64,000 nt of DNA from Rhopalosiphum padi. Lineage: Eukaryota; Arthropoda; Insecta; Hemiptera; Aphididae. Under the pieces are notes generated by a model that did not search any database, had not been told where the DNA came from, and was given only the letters and a program-made list of their open reading frames with translations. This document shows positions 1 to 13,168 of this stretch, piece after piece. The DNA lies in the NCBI RefSeq assembly GCF_020882245.1, contig NC_083599.1:18734865-18798864 (forward strand). Reading direction: 5' to 3'. The translations under genes and the position numbers were made by a program. Position 1 is the first letter of the stretch, and each line of letters begins with the position of its first letter.

Positions 1-3000
1 TTTCCTGTGGTGGTGGTTGGTTGGACGTAACCCATTCGGCTCTCGTTTTCCTAAACGCCTGCCGTTTTAAAAAAAAAGGTAAATTCCTAAATGACTCCCG
101 TCAAAAAAGGTTTTACGAACAGGTAATTACCCAAACGGCTCCGGTTTTTTACAACACAAATTTATACAATTTTTTTATGAACTCAATGCGTTTTATTTTG
201 TTTAATGAAAACTCGACGATTATAAATTATAGAATTAGGGTTGTGGAGCCACGGAACGAACAAAATTTATCGAATATTTAACCTTTTAAGTCGAAAATTG
301 AAATTGTTCAAATAAATATTTTAATATAGGTATATTAGCATTAAATTAGGCGCACGCGCTTCTTCGGGCGGTAGTTATTTATATAATATGTATAGACATG
401 TAGTGCATAAAGAATATATACACGTTTTAACTGCTTATATATTATATGTACTATTTTTCATATTTATTATGGTTTGTCTGTCAATATTTGGGTAAACGAT
501 AAACACACGACCGACAATTGTTGCTTATACGAGATCTTCCCTATATAATTATATAGTTATATATATTATAATCGTCACTCTGCAAAAATATTCGTATCCC
601 GTCCGTCCGCTATACGTTCATTGTTCACACAAGTTTTCATGAAATCAAAAATGTTATACGGACAATACCCGTATTATATAGTGTAAATATTTTGTGTACT
701 GTTCGTCTGTACGTATATGACACAGTCGTGTATTTATCATTGTCCATCACATGAATAGCAATTCAATAAGTAGATAGTTTCAAACCTAACCGTTGGATAT
801 TTATTAATTTATTATATATTTATACGTTTAAAATATAAACTGTTAATATTAATATACTGCTACTGCATTACTTTTTTTAAAGTTAAACTACCTATAATAT
901 AATATTCGTTTTTTACGTTTTATCGTAATCTAATGAGTAATGTTTAATGTAGCCTACATGTACATCGAGAAATTTATAGGATATACATATCGTTATTACG
1001 ATAAACCAATTTTTGGAAAAATCGATTTTAGTTTTTTTGGTTTTAATTAAAAATGTAATAACTTTAGAGACTTGAAATTTTCAATAAAATATTAATTTAT
1101 GCATTAACTTTAGATATAATTTTCAAAATATTTGATATATTTTTATGCTTTTTGAAATGTCCAATTTTATTAATTATTCTCGATTTATGCATGTATGATT
1201 TAATATTTTAGTTTTTGAGTAAAATAAAAGATTAATAAAAAATTTCTCATTATAGCTGTTCTTACGGAAACCTAGAAACTTATTTTAATTTCTAATATTA
1301 ATAATATATTATTTAAACGTAGTTTTATTGTTATTCCAAAAAAAATTGTCCACACAGAGACTTTTCATACCTTTACGGGCTTTACGTATATTATTATTAA
1401 CTTGACAGTTGACACTATGAAAATGTTAAAATATTTACTATAATAGCAACTATAATAGTAATATAAATAAGAATATTATATCCTTTATAAGTTTATAACA
1501 TAGGTTGAAAGTACATTTCCGCTCAGAGTTATTTTTTTTCTATTCAACAGTTTATCACTCAATTAAAATTGAACTCAATATCAGCTATTAGTCAACAATC
1601 ATTATCGTGACCAACACACAGCCGATTAAGGACCATGACCTTTTTTTAACAATATATTTTATGACTAATTCAAACAAAAATTGTATGTGTAAGCAACAAA
1701 TCATTGATAGAGAAACATTATGCTATTTTAATCGTTATTTAATTGTGTCTATAGCTTTAATCCAAATAATATTATCTGTTGACATTTTAGATTTAGACTG
1801 ATATACTATTTTAAAATATCAGTTTGATACATGATTATTAAATTCATTGTCGTGTAAAATAACATTATTTTGTATGGTAAATTATAATGATATATTATAA
1901 TTTATAGCTACTTAACAAAAATACGTGGGATTCGTATATTTTATAGTTGAGATTACGATATAGTGACTAGTGAGTATTGATAATTGACCATCCAGCTCCC
2001 CCTTACACCACGGAACAATCAAAAATTTTATTATTTGCATTTTTAAAATATGTTACATCATGCAGTGGAAATATTATAGTGTCTGTAAAACTGAAATATG
2101 TATACGTTTTTTAAAATAAATTAATTTTATTTCTAAGAAAAATCACACTCTTCGAAAAAGTAAAGTAGACTATATACTTGTAGTGTCTTATACTAAGAAA
2201 ATATTAATATATTATATGATTTTTAAAAATGTCATAGGTACATATGTACCTACGAATAACTGCGATTAAACGTTCAATGAGGTTGCAGTTGTCAACATAC
2301 CTTGTTATTTGTTTTATTATCTTGTCGACAGTGTTTGTGCCAATAGCTTAGTTAATCGATTTAAAGTAATTCAAAATACTACTTGATTGCATTTGCTTGA
2401 ATCCAAAAATGTTTAGTTCTACAAATTATAAACGAATAAATACCTGCAAATATGTTACTAAAACTTTTACTTCTAACAATTATTGATAAAAATACATTTA
2501 CATATTATGAATAATGAATTACAACAACCCACTTAACAATTTAATTTTATTATAAATACTTTTAAATAAACATTCACACATTTTTAACTGAAGACTCTCG
2601 ACCATTTAATTAAGAACATGGACTAGATTTAAACCGAGGTCCATTTCATTTTTTATTATATACTGCAATAATTGTAAAACATTTAATAATTGTTTACTTT
2701 TTTAAGGTATGTTATCAATTTAGTACATAATATATAGTTCAACATTGGTTGTTTTAACAGTATATACTATATAGTATACAAATAATATTGTATTATACTG
2801 TTAGCCAGTACTCAAGTTACTTGTGAGAGATCATTTTTAAAATTAAAACAAAGTTAAGATAAATTGTTTCCCAAGAAACAATGGAAGCATTGGTATTAAT
2901 AATCATTATTGAATGAAGTTTTAAAATGTGTTAAGAAACTGTAATTAATACTATCGGAAAGAGCTCTAATGGACTTTCTAAACTTTAGTTTTAAAATGAA

Positions 3001-3320
3001 ATTAATAAATTATGAAAAAAATATGTTATTATAATATTAGATATTTATTTAATTACTTAAAAATTATTTTCATTACCATATTTATTTTATTATATTATGT
3101 ACCTATGTATTGTGTCATGCTTAAGTTATAGCAATTTCTATAATGTGAGATATTTCGCTTACTGTAGATTAAAAATATACTAATTTTATTTTACATATTC
3201 TGGAGATTTTGAAGATTACAGCATATTTTATTATTTCGAAAACAGTTTTCTAATACGTTAAGTAATTTTGTATTTTATTTTTGTTAATAATATTTTTAAT
3301 TTTTTGTTTATTATCTTTAT
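1..3320. other. AT-rich spacer, no gene recognised
   Basis: Very AT-rich DNA with many short A and T runs. The only open frames are under 90 codons, show no domain I recognise and have no splice or start context that singles them out. No RNA gene, clear transposon end or tandem repeat was seen. Confidence 0.6.
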
Positions 3321-3527
3321 CAGTGGTAGGCAACCGTCTAATGTATACGGCCCGCTTTAAATTTTAGAACAACGAAATTTTTTTTTTTACATTGCATAAT
3401 TTTAAAGTTTTAGACTTTTTTTTTAGTAAACAGTTTTAGAATACAACATTTTTATTTTTATCCTGCCCATAAACGCTTTTTAATTCATGAATGTAGCCCG
3501 AGAGTATAAAAAGGTTGCTGACCACTG
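3321..3527. mobile_element. Degraded hAT-like MITE
   Basis: A 207-bp segment with imperfect terminal inverted repeats. The left end CAGTGGTAGGCAACC and the reverse complement of the right end CAGTGGTCAGCAACC agree at 13 of 15 positions. CAGTGG-type ends are known from hAT-superfamily elements. There is no coding capacity. I could not find a convincing 8-bp target duplication, so the superfamily is an inference from the termini alone. Confidence 0.5.
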
Positions 3528-5400
3528 GTCTAATAATACTGTGTATACTGTAGCATTGTCGTATTGCTTTATATGTCTATGATGGTAACCTACGCGTATG
3601 GTCGCGATCCACATGCTTGATAATACTGGCGTTTATATGATATTAAACTTTAAATTAAATTAAAATACTTAATGCTTGTAGTCTTTGCTCCCGTAAATCT
3701 TATAATTCAAACAGAATTATTATATCTCCATTATTTTAGGGGATATCGCAATAGGTACGTCCTCGCGGGACTTTCAGTATATTATTTATACTCTATCGTT
3801 TACAATAAATTTAGTGTGGTCTTATATGTGTGTGCTATAGAAAAACATTTTCAGCAAATTGCCCACCAGGGCTGGCGCTAGAAGTATTGGCGCCCTTGCC
3901 CCCCTCCCCCACCTCGTTTGGGTAGTAGTTAAGTTAAGTTTTTTAGTAAGTTTAAATAAAATTAGTTTGCATTTTATATTATAAATTTATGCCTTTCAAC
4001 TTTATTACCTGATCATACAATACTGTAATAAAGTTATTAACTTATAAAATAGTCACATTGCATAAAAAAATATAATAAAATGTGCGAATGTGCGATTCAC
4101 CATTCATCATGTTATATCGACTGTTGCGCCGCAGTTACCCTGTATACAACCATACTATGTATGTATTGTAATATAAGTACCATAATATAATTATAATATA
4201 ATATATTAGTTAATGGTATGAATACATATTATTACAATAACTATAAATACTAAATATAATTATAAATTTAATATGTTCCGAAAAAGTTATATCAACTTGC
4301 CGTAGGTAAGTTATACTGAAGTTTAAGAACTCACAAGCAAATTGGATAGATGGCTTAAACTTAAAAGCTAAAAAATGTCAAGGATTTTTAAGACCGACAA
4401 TTGTAAGTGGTAATTATTACTAGGTAAATGGAATTTTATATTTTTTTCATATTATATTATTACGTCTTTTAAAGATTTAATAATTACCTGCTAAATGTAT
4501 TTTTGTAATGATTTTTTTTTAACTAGTAAATTTTTTAAGTTAATTTATTATGTCACATATAATTTACCATTATTGTTACTATACTCCCTACTGACCCTAC
4601 TCCTTTTTTGTAAACAATGTGATATATTTTGTAATATCACTATATCAGTTATATTATAAATATAGGTATTATTACCACAGAATAATATTATATATTCTGT
4701 GTTATTACCTCTGTTGGTAGTTAATATACCAGGACATTTTTTCGAAGACTTCATTTCCATCTTAATGTTTTTATTAGTTTATGCTGGATTGTATATGCAA
4801 ATTCATCAAAAATAATTTTTTTATCATCTTTTATTAATTTTACAATATCCATTGTTATAAAAGTATGTATTAAAGTATGTACACTATTACTGTTAACACT
4901 GCTATGACACAAGGTTGATTACTAGTGCTATATATCTTAGGTATATATACTAGATAAGTAGTAATATTACTTGTTAGTTTTATATGGAAATAGTAAATAC
5001 TCCTAGGCCCTAATTGAGATATCATTGTGTATAACTTGTATCAATAGTAAATACATTTGACTATTTGAGTACACAGAGCGAAAAAAAAATTTGAAAAAAA
5101 TAACTAAGCTCAATAAAACATTTTTGTTTAATAATATTTTTAAGAACTAATTTTATTTTAATTTAATAACTAATTTATATTTAAATAATTTTTTCTCGGA
5201 CTTTTTTTTCCGTTTTTACGGACTTTTTTCCTAATACCGTTGAAGTATAAGGCAGAACTATTATATTCTTACGAATAAATTACGATAGTTATTATTAGTT
5301 CAACATACAATTATGAAACAATTGCAGATGTATTAAAACGACATTAGATAATATAGATAATAATTAAAACGTTTGATTGAACATTTGAAATAGCTTATAG
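3528..5400. other. AT-rich spacer, no gene recognised
   Basis: No coding region recognised. A short GC-rich patch near 3868-3912 (CAGGGCTGGCGC followed by a C-rich run) resembles the end of another dispersed element, but I see no matching second end. Confidence 0.5.
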
Positions 5401-5750
5401 CAGGGGGTGGCTAACTTTAATAGATTTTTGATCGACCTCCGACTACTCCAAGTTTTTTTGGTTGTCATGAATGTCATGAATATTTATTAACATTACTTTT
5501 ATTTAGAATATTAATTATTTATATTAACTTTTCATTTTATATTTGTACAAAACACATTTTTTAATATCTCTTATTACAAATTATTGCTTTTAAATTATTA
5601 TTATTTAGTAAAATATAATGCGATTTTATGCTTTGTACTATTATCTTTTTAAAAAAAAAAGTTTTTGTTTTTTGAAAACAATTGATGAAACATCAAAAGG
5701 TAGTCGCGATCGACTCGAACTCATGACGCGATCAGCTTGTTGGCCACATA
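5401..5750. mobile_element. Possible degraded hAT-like MITE
   Basis: The left end reads CAGGGGGTGGCTAAC. Near 5739-5747 there is GTTGGCCAC, an approximate inverted counterpart (GTGGCCAAC), with GATCGAC-type subterminal motifs at both sides. No ORF and no readable target duplication. The right terminus is eroded, so the boundary is approximate. Confidence 0.35.
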
Positions 5751-8223
5751 TAAATTTATATTTATTTAATTTATATTTATATAAATAGTAATAATATATT
5801 ATGCATAGTGCATATATTCAATTACCACATTATAAGTACTTATGTTACTGACGTGTGTAAAATATTATATAATATTATATTATATTACAAAAATGTATAC
5901 ATTGTTTAACATTGCACTACTGCTGACGTATGTGATGTTGAAAAGCTCAATTTGTAAATAATGGCAATATGCAATTTGAATGTATGAATAATGAATATGT
6001 AAGTTAATCGGTTGAAAAAATAGACAAATTTAACTTGTGGAAAGTGGGTCTTTTAACTAATATCCTCATCATGTCCAAAATTGACACATGGAATTTATAA
6101 GTTTCTGAAACCCAAGTTGTGACTGAAATAAAGAGGAGCTAATTCACTCTTGTACTAATTTAAATTTCGATTAAAAAACAAATCTTTATCCGGAACAAAT
6201 GTTCAGGGAAGAGGGGTTAAAACCAAATTATATGAATTTAAATAGTTATAAAAATTAATGTACCTAGATATAGTAGGTATTATACTATTACCTTAATCTA
6301 AGATTTTCCTTTATGTCGTATTAGGTATCAATATGAGATATTTTATGTAATTACTTAGGTACATTATAATAATATGATGTTCGGTGGAAAAGGACAGTAC
6401 GACGGTTTGCACCCATACAACCCGTATGGGTGCGCACCGCGACGACGATTACTAATCGCGGTCAAAATGTAAAAATGTATATACGTACTAGTTGTGGTCA
6501 ACAAACAAAAAGGTTACCATTTGATTGTGGTCACTCAATTTATGGTCTCAGTAAAATCCAATTGCGCAAATCGTTTATTTTTCGATAGACCAAAAGTGTA
6601 AATACGTTCTACACTCAGTATAGTGAGATAAAAGTGCAAAAATAAATAAATATTTCTTAAATAAATAGTTTTTTCAATATATATATTTTAAAAACGACAG
6701 TGATCGACTTCAGTTAGTATTATAATTATCGTATCGTATGTTTATCGTAATTAATTACGGTGACGGTTGATAATTATTTAAAATAACAATAAAAATATAC
6801 ATACTATACAGTATAAAATTATATCGAATGGCAATTGATAGCTCTAAAGTCAACTCCAATATAAAAACTTGGAACTTGTACATAGAACAAAAAATTCTAA
6901 ATTGTACTACTTAAAAATGATGGGCTACAAATTTAAAATTACATTTTTTTAGTTCCACACATTTAAATTATATTAAATACTACTATTTCATTTAAATTTT
7001 AAATTGCTTATCACTGTGAACCTTAGTCTTTTCTATGACCGCAACTTAGATATTATTACCTACAATTTTAGAAACCGAAACTTTTAAATTACCTACCTAC
7101 CTACTATTGGTGTGACCGTAACTAGTATGCAGCCGAACACGACGTTATTGTGGTCTGCCAATTATTCGTTAACAATCAATCACCTGCATATGACGTGTAT
7201 ACTGTATATGAGTATATGTATTTAAATTAATATACAATTTATAAAATACGCAGTCAACAGAATTCGTATTTGCACGATTACCGGATAATAAAATAATATA
7301 ATATAATTTTCGAAACAATATAAACATATTTAGGTTGAATTATGTTTACTTTCAAGTTTCAAAATTCAGTTGAATTAAGAATAAATATGTTTGGTGGGGA
7401 GGGGGGTGATCCCCCCAAAACCTCTTTACAAACACTACTAATCACACATTCGTAGTCATTACCTGTATAAAACGTTACTCAAATGTTCAATGATAATTTA
7501 ATGATGTTTTTAATGACGACCAAGAATTTTTATTGAAAACACACCAATGCCATGAGTTACTGCATGTTAAACTCAAAGTATCAAGTGTGCCAAACATATT
7601 GAATATAGTTTACTATGTGGGCCACACATAAATATTTAACGACAACAAAATATTTTATACAAATATTCATTACGTTTACAAACACAACGGTTACATCTAA
7701 ATTAAAAATGCCTAAAAGACATTAACATTAACATTTAACAGTTCTCTAAAACTAAGATAATACGACATAAATATTTTATCATTATTTTTTATTTGCTCAT
7801 TAATATTGGTAGCCACTGTGGAAGGTATTCTTAGTACCAATAATTAGATGGTAGTATGGTACTCTTAAATACAGTATTGGATTAGTACATTCGAAAAAAA
7901 AAGTTTATTATCAGTTATTTTACGTTAACCCTAAAACAGGTAAGTATTGAATATGTAATAATATTACATAATATTGTGTATTATATTATATGGACTATAT
8001 GGTCATTGGTCACCAGTGCGGCGAACGAATTTGTTCCTCTCGCGACATAATATTATAGATTAGTCTAGATATATAACTCATAAATTTGATTTTTACTATG
8101 AAGTCAAAAACGTTTTTATAATAATTAGGCAAGCATAATCAGATGAAAAGGTTTAAAAAAATAATGCTCGAGTTTCTTTTATATAGTTAAACTAAATAAA
8201 AATAATACAATTATCAACTATTA
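5751..8223. other. AT-rich spacer, no gene recognised
   Basis: No gene recognised. It contains a perfect 10-bp-stem inverted repeat at 6409-6433 and a G-run/C-run palindrome near 7395-7422 (GGGGAGGGGGGTGATCCCCCC). The remainder is low-complexity AT sequence. Confidence 0.6.
6409..6433. repeat. Perfect short inverted repeat (stem-loop)
   Basis: GCACCCATAC and GTATGGGTGC form a perfect 10-bp stem with a 5-base AACCC loop, in a locally GC-rich patch. It could be a transposon end remnant or a chance palindrome. Nothing around it indicates a function. Confidence 0.6.
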
Positions 8224-8227
8224 TATT
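8224..8227. repeat. Target site duplication TATT, left copy
   Basis: TATT directly precedes the 5' LTR at 8228 and recurs directly after the 3' LTR at 13483-13486, as expected for a 4-bp Ty3/Gypsy integration footprint. Confidence 0.8.
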
Positions 8228-8506
8228 TGTAGTAATAAGTGATAACGGCGACATCTTTTATTATTACTATTATTATTATATTATTATTATTATTATTATT
8301 ATATTATTATTATTATTATTATTCTTTTGTTATTAGTATTAACCGACGCTCCGTCGCGTACGCGTCGTCTCCGCGTCACAACGCCGTTCTCGGAACATTT
8401 ATATTTTACGTTTTGTTATATATTATATATTATTTGTTATTTAATTATATTAATAAAGTGTATGTATGCATCATAATTATACTGTAGTTGTATAGAACGC
8501 CCTACA
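8228..8506 (+). repeat. 5' LTR of the first Gypsy element
   Basis: 279 bp, TGTAG...CTACA, with 5-bp inverted termini. Contains a long interrupted TTA microsatellite near its 5' end, a CG-rich middle (about 8341-8398) and an AATAAA at 8452-8457 that could serve as polyadenylation signal. It matches 13207-13482 throughout except for one extra TTA unit. The 82-codon open frame across it is fortuitous. Confidence 0.95.
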
Positions 8507-8509
8507 GAT

Positions 8510-8524
8510 TCAGAAGTGGATTCG
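8510..8524 (+). promoter_or_regulatory. Candidate primer binding site (tRNA-Leu-like)
   Basis: Just after the 5' LTR, TCAGAAGTGGATTCG resembles the complement of the 3' part of an insect-type tRNA-Leu (TCAGAAGTGGGATTCG, from memory) with one G missing. The usual TGG start is absent, so priming would be internal to the tRNA. This is a tentative assignment. Confidence 0.4.
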
Positions 8525-8643
8525 TTTTTATTTTTATAATATTATTACGCGTGATCGACGACCGTAAATTGTATTAACAATTAGGCAACTGTATATTGTT
8601 CGTAGTTCATTATCATATATTCATATGTATAAATTAGTGCAAG

Positions 8644-11600
8644 ATGAATAGTGCGAATTCGGATTCCAACGTGGATTCTACGCGGTTTTTGCGAAACGGG
8701 AAAGTTCTTCCGTCAAATAATGCCAATCATGATGGTGAGGCAAGCGGTGAAAATGTACCTAACCTACAAATATCAAACGATGACCGATCGCACAATTCGG
8801 GTAGCGATGCGACAGTTGGTAACAGTGACGATGATTTACGCACTGTGTTATCAGAATTAATGCTGCAAAATAAATTGCTGTTAGAACGCTTATCACAGGA
8901 ACAAAACAAGCATTCAAGATTATCAACAAATAATAGTATCAACTCAGCTATGCCTGTTAACACGGAAAATCGTAATGGATATTTCGTTATGCCAGATTTT
9001 AACAACTCGCTGACCGAGTTTTCGGGACGTGAAGCAGGCCAAGAAGCTCGGCTGTGGATTAATTCGGTCGAAAGTGTTGCCAGGCTACATGGATGGCCAG
9101 AAAGTTTTAAAATGGAAATTGTTCGGACTAAATTAGTTGGCCCCTCGCGTAATTGGTATATTGGCCGTACGTTTACGTCCTGGAGTAGCTTTGTCGACCA
9201 GTTTGAAAATACGTTTATCGGACATACACTTGACACCGTCGATCGAGTCCGTATTATGTCTAACCGTGTGCAAGTGAAAAATGAATGCGTATTTGAATAT
9301 TTTCACCACAAGTCTAGACTTTGTCGCGAAATTGGATTGTCGTTCCGTGAAGAAAAACGTCAGATCGTCGAGGGTCTGTACTCCCGTGATCTCTGTAATT
9401 ATTTATTGGCACGAGACCACTTGAGTGAAAACGAACTTTTATCTGATTTACGTACATTCGATTCCGTGAATGTTGCCCGAAATATTCGTTTTCGAGCGGG
9501 AGAGTATCCTACCTCGAATTACGGCGGTAACCAAAGTAATAACAAAGCAGCTCAGCATCCGACAACGAATCATCGGCCGGCAACAGGTGATTCGACCAAG
9601 GCTCAACCACCGGCAAAATCATCGAACACCCGTAAGCAGAAAGACCTGTCTCAAGTCACGTGTTTTACTTGTAAAACAATTGGACACTTCGCGAATGTGT
9701 GCCCAACCCGTACCTGTCAAAAATGTCGCAGCTTGGGTCACTCGGAACGAAATTGCCCCGACTTCCGGAAAAGCCAGCAGAACGACGGAATTGGTGAGAA
9801 TGTATCACTTTTAGAAAAGTCACCTCAATGTATTGTACCCCCTTATATGATAAGTATTACTATTAAGTACCCAAATGGTGTTTCGTCCGACGTAATTGCA
9901 CTCGTCGATACAGGCAGCCCCGTTAGTCTTTTAAAATCTACCGTAGTTCCTTATGTATCTGGAGTTGTACCTCCTAGATCTGATTTGGTTGGTATTAATC
10001 AATCTAGACTTAGTGTAGTTGACCAATTCTCCGCTGACATTTTTCATACTGATCTCGACATTCCTATTAATATAAATTTTCATGTGGTGCCCAACGATAC
10101 TATTAAGAGTGACTGTTTGTTAGGGCGCAACTTTTTATCTCACCCTCGCATAATTTTGAGTGTTGAGAATGGAACATTTTTAATCAATTTTAAGAAAAAA
10201 AGTGACAACATTTCTTTTGAAGAAATTTTATCTATCAATTTTAAAAGTGAAGATAATAGTAATTTAGATATTGATTTAAATATAGAAAAAACATTACCAA
10301 TAAATATTAAAATGAAGGTTAAGCAAATTTACATAGATTCATATTTAACTGGTAGTATTGTTGATAGTAATGATAATAATGTACACCCAGAAATGGTTAT
10401 TCAATTAAAAAGTGATAAACAATTTTATTTCAGACCGCGGCGTCTATCCTTTTATGAGAAAGAGTGCCTTCAAAAATTATTAGACAATATGTTGAATAAA
10501 AAAATTATTAGGCCTAGTAAATCCGAATATAGCAGCCCTATAGTTTTAGTAAAAAAGAAAAATGGTGACTATAGATTATGTGTCGATTATCGCGAGCTTA
10601 ATAAGTTTATTGTGAAGGACAGGTTTCCCCTTCCATTGATAGATGATAACATAGATTTATTAAGGGGTAAAAAATATTTTACTTGTCTGGATCTGAAGGA
10701 TGGATTTCATCATGTTAATATTGCTAAAGATTCAATAAAATATACTTCATTTATAACACCTTTAGGTCAATTTGAATTCTTAAAAATGCCTTTTGGGTTA
10801 GCCACGGGTCCCTCGTGTTTTAGTCGTTTTATTCAAGACATTTTTAGTGAGTTTATTCGGAAAAAAGAAATAATTGTGTATTTTGATGACATAATGATCG
10901 CCACTGAGACTATTGAAGAGCATTTAGATCTGCTTGATAGGATTTTGTGTGTTATGAGAAACAGGCGACTTGAGATACGTTTGGATAAGAGTGAGTTTCT
11001 CAAATACCAGGTAGTCTATCTTGGATATAGTGTAAGTCGACTTGGAATCCAACCAAATCCTAAAAACATTTGTGTCGTTCAAAATTACCCAGTTCCAAAA
11101 AATCATAGGGAACTTCAAAGTTTTATAGGCTTAGCATCTTATTTTCGACGCTTTGTCCCAAATTTTGCAATCATTGCTAAACCTCTTTATAGTTTACTTA
11201 AAAAGGGAATTATTTTTGAGTTTGGGGAAGAGCAATTAAAATCATTCGAGTCTATTAAAGAAAAGTTGGGAGCACAGCCTCTATTAGCTATTTATGACCC
11301 AAAAGCGAGCACAGAACTTCACTGCGACGCTAGCAGTCATGGGTATGGTGCTATTTTGCTTCAAAAGCAAGCTGACGACAATTTTCACCCCATATTTTAC
11401 TATAGTCATAGAACTACAGAAACTGAGTCACGTTATCATAGCTATGAGCTGGAAATGCTAGCTATTATTAATGCTATTAAGCGCTTTCATGTATATTTAT
11501 TAGGTATACATTTTAAAATAGTTACTGATTGTAATAGCGTAACGTTAACACTACAACGAAAAGACATAAACCCGCGTATAGCTAGGTGGGCCATGTTTCT

Positions 11601-12933
11601 TCAAAATTATTCTTATGATATTGAACACCGGCCAGGATCGCGTATGCAACATGTTGATGCACTAAGTCGTTGTAAACAGGTAATGGTGTTAGAGGCTTGT
11701 ACCTTTAATCAAACTCTTGCCATTAAACAGGGAACTGACCCGGATATTAAAACCATTTTTGAGTATCTTGAAAAATCAGAACACCCGTTATTTGAACTTC
11801 GTAATGGACTTGTATATCGTAAGAGTAATGATCGGTTATTATTCTATGTTCCGGCAGATATGTGTGAACAAGTTATTCGTTCTTGTCACGATGAAATGTG
11901 CCACGTAGGAGAAAACAAAACTATTGAATTGATCAAACAGATATACTGGTTCCCGAAATTAACAGAACGCGTTAAAAAATATATAAATAGTTGTTTAAAA
12001 TGTATCATATTTTCCCCAAAAGAGGGTAAGGGTGAAGGGTTGTTGAACTTAATTGATAAGGGGAATAAGCCGTTTCAAACTATACATATTGATCATTTCG
12101 GCCCTATTAATCAAACCAAAGGTCGATTTAAACATATTTTAGTAATTGTCGATGCGTTCAGTAAGTTCTTAACTTTATATCCTGTTCGCACAGTAGCAGC
12201 AAAAGAAACTTGTTCTAAACTGTCGCAATATTTTAAATGTTATAGCAAACCTTTTAAAATTATATCTGATCGTGGATCTTGTTTTCGCTCAGAGGTATTT
12301 CAGGAATTTTGTCAAACTAATGATATAAAACATATAAAAACTGCAGTAGGTTCACCGTCGTCAAACGGGCAGGTCGAGAGATATAACAGAGGACTGGCAA
12401 TAATGTTGTCTAAGTTAATGTCTGAGCATAACAATAATTGGAATGATTATTTATATAAAATTCAATTTGCTGTTAATAACACGGTTAATCGGTCGATACA
12501 AAATACACCTAGCAAACTCTTATTCGGTATTAACCAAGTAGGTGAACAAAATGATTATGTTAGATTATATCTGCAAGCTGTTAATGAAACTGATGATGTT
12601 GATGATAGCTCCCGAGATTTTACAAAGTCTAGGGCTGATGCTCAGGGAAATATTCGAATAAGTCAGCTCCATAACAAGGCTTACCACGATTTAACAAAAC
12701 AAATAGCTACTAAGTATGCAGTAGGTGATTATATAATGGTCAGAAATGTTGATACCACACCCGGTACTTGTAAAAAACTTTTACCTAAATTTAAAGGCCC
12801 TTATAAAGTAGAAAAAATACTCCCTCACGACAGATATGTCATATCTGATATCGAAGGGCACCAGGTAACCCGCATTCCTTTAAATACTGTTTTTGCAGCA
12901 AAGGACATTAAACATTGGGTTAAAATCGATTAG
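8644..12933 (+). CDS. gag-pol: Gag-Pol polyprotein, Ty3/Gypsy retrotransposon
   Basis: One frame of 1429 residues encodes all functions for copying and integrating the element. Residues ~105-290 are a capsid-like region. Residues 340-371 are two CX2CX4HX4C zinc knuckles. The aspartic protease motif DTG has its Asp at 422. The reverse transcriptase active site YFDD is at 746-749. RNase H follows, with CDAS around Asp 895. Integrase has an HHCC zinc region from His 1082 to the CLKC at 1117-1120, then a catalytic D1150, D1209, E1245 triad (35 residues between the last two). Near the C-terminus a KFKGPYKVEKIL segment is the GPY/F motif. Start chosen at the first ATG after the ~137-base leader. 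All catalytic residues I looked for are present and there is no stop or frameshift, so it may be active. Gag and Pol share one frame, so no frameshift separates them. Confidence 0.95.
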   Translation: MNSANSDSNVDSTRFLRNGKVLPSNNANHDGEASGENVPNLQISNDDRSHNSGSDATVGNSDDDLRTVLSELMLQNKLLLERLSQEQNKHSRLSTNNSINSAMPVNTENRNGYFVMPDFNNSLTEFSGREAGQEARLWINSVESVARLHGWPESFKMEIVRTKLVGPSRNWYIGRTFTSWSSFVDQFENTFIGHTLDTVDRVRIMSNRVQVKNECVFEYFHHKSRLCREIGLSFREEKRQIVEGLYSRDLCNYLLARDHLSENELLSDLRTFDSVNVARNIRFRAGEYPTSNYGGNQSNNKAAQHPTTNHRPATGDSTKAQPPAKSSNTRKQKDLSQVTCFTCKTIGHFANVCPTRTCQKCRSLGHSERNCPDFRKSQQNDGIGENVSLLEKSPQCIVPPYMISITIKYPNGVSSDVIALVDTGSPVSLLKSTVVPYVSGVVPPRSDLVGINQSRLSVVDQFSADIFHTDLDIPININFHVVPNDTIKSDCLLGRNFLSHPRIILSVENGTFLINFKKKSDNISFEEILSINFKSEDNSNLDIDLNIEKTLPINIKMKVKQIYIDSYLTGSIVDSNDNNVHPEMVIQLKSDKQFYFRPRRLSFYEKECLQKLLDNMLNKKIIRPSKSEYSSPIVLVKKKNGDYRLCVDYRELNKFIVKDRFPLPLIDDNIDLLRGKKYFTCLDLKDGFHHVNIAKDSIKYTSFITPLGQFEFLKMPFGLATGPSCFSRFIQDIFSEFIRKKEIIVYFDDIMIATETIEEHLDLLDRILCVMRNRRLEIRLDKSEFLKYQVVYLGYSVSRLGIQPNPKNICVVQNYPVPKNHRELQSFIGLASYFRRFVPNFAIIAKPLYSLLKKGIIFEFGEEQLKSFESIKEKLGAQPLLAIYDPKASTELHCDASSHGYGAILLQKQADDNFHPIFYYSHRTTETESRYHSYELEMLAIINAIKRFHVYLLGIHFKIVTDCNSVTLTLQRKDINPRIARWAMFLQNYSYDIEHRPGSRMQHVDALSRCKQVMVLEACTFNQTLAIKQGTDPDIKTIFEYLEKSEHPLFELRNGLVYRKSNDRLLFYVPADMCEQVIRSCHDEMCHVGENKTIELIKQIYWFPKLTERVKKYINSCLKCIIFSPKEGKGEGLLNLIDKGNKPFQTIHIDHFGPINQTKGRFKHILVIVDAFSKFLTLYPVRTVAAKETCSKLSQYFKCYSKPFKIISDRGSCFRSEVFQEFCQTNDIKHIKTAVGSPSSNGQVERYNRGLAIMLSKLMSEHNNNWNDYLYKIQFAVNNTVNRSIQNTPSKLLFGINQVGEQNDYVRLYLQAVNETDDVDDSSRDFTKSRADAQGNIRISQLHNKAYHDLTKQIATKYAVGDYIMVRNVDTTPGTCKKLLPKFKGPYKVEKILPHDRYVISDIEGHQVTRIPLNTVFAAKDIKHWVKID

Positions 12934-13168
12934 CTATTTTTATTCATACTTTTGTAATATAATAAAAATATTATTTTATTTTAATATTCCTTTTTATTAT
13001 ATATTTTATATAATTCATATTTATTATACTTGGTTATTAAGGTAACAATAACCTATATTAATTATATTTTTTTTTTAAAATAATTATGTTGTTATATTAA
13101 TTATGTTTGTATAATTAAATATTTTATTTTATTTCCTAATTTATATAAAAAAAAAAAAAAAAATGTAC

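Noticed and set aside
3672..3881. 69-codon frame with several Tyr and Leu residues
   Set aside because: No domain, no homologous repeat and no splice context; within chance expectation.
8239..8487. 82-codon frame with a Leu/Tyr-rich hydrophobic stretch, repeated at 13218-13463
   Set aside because: It lies wholly within the LTRs and its hydrophobic run is translated TTA microsatellite.
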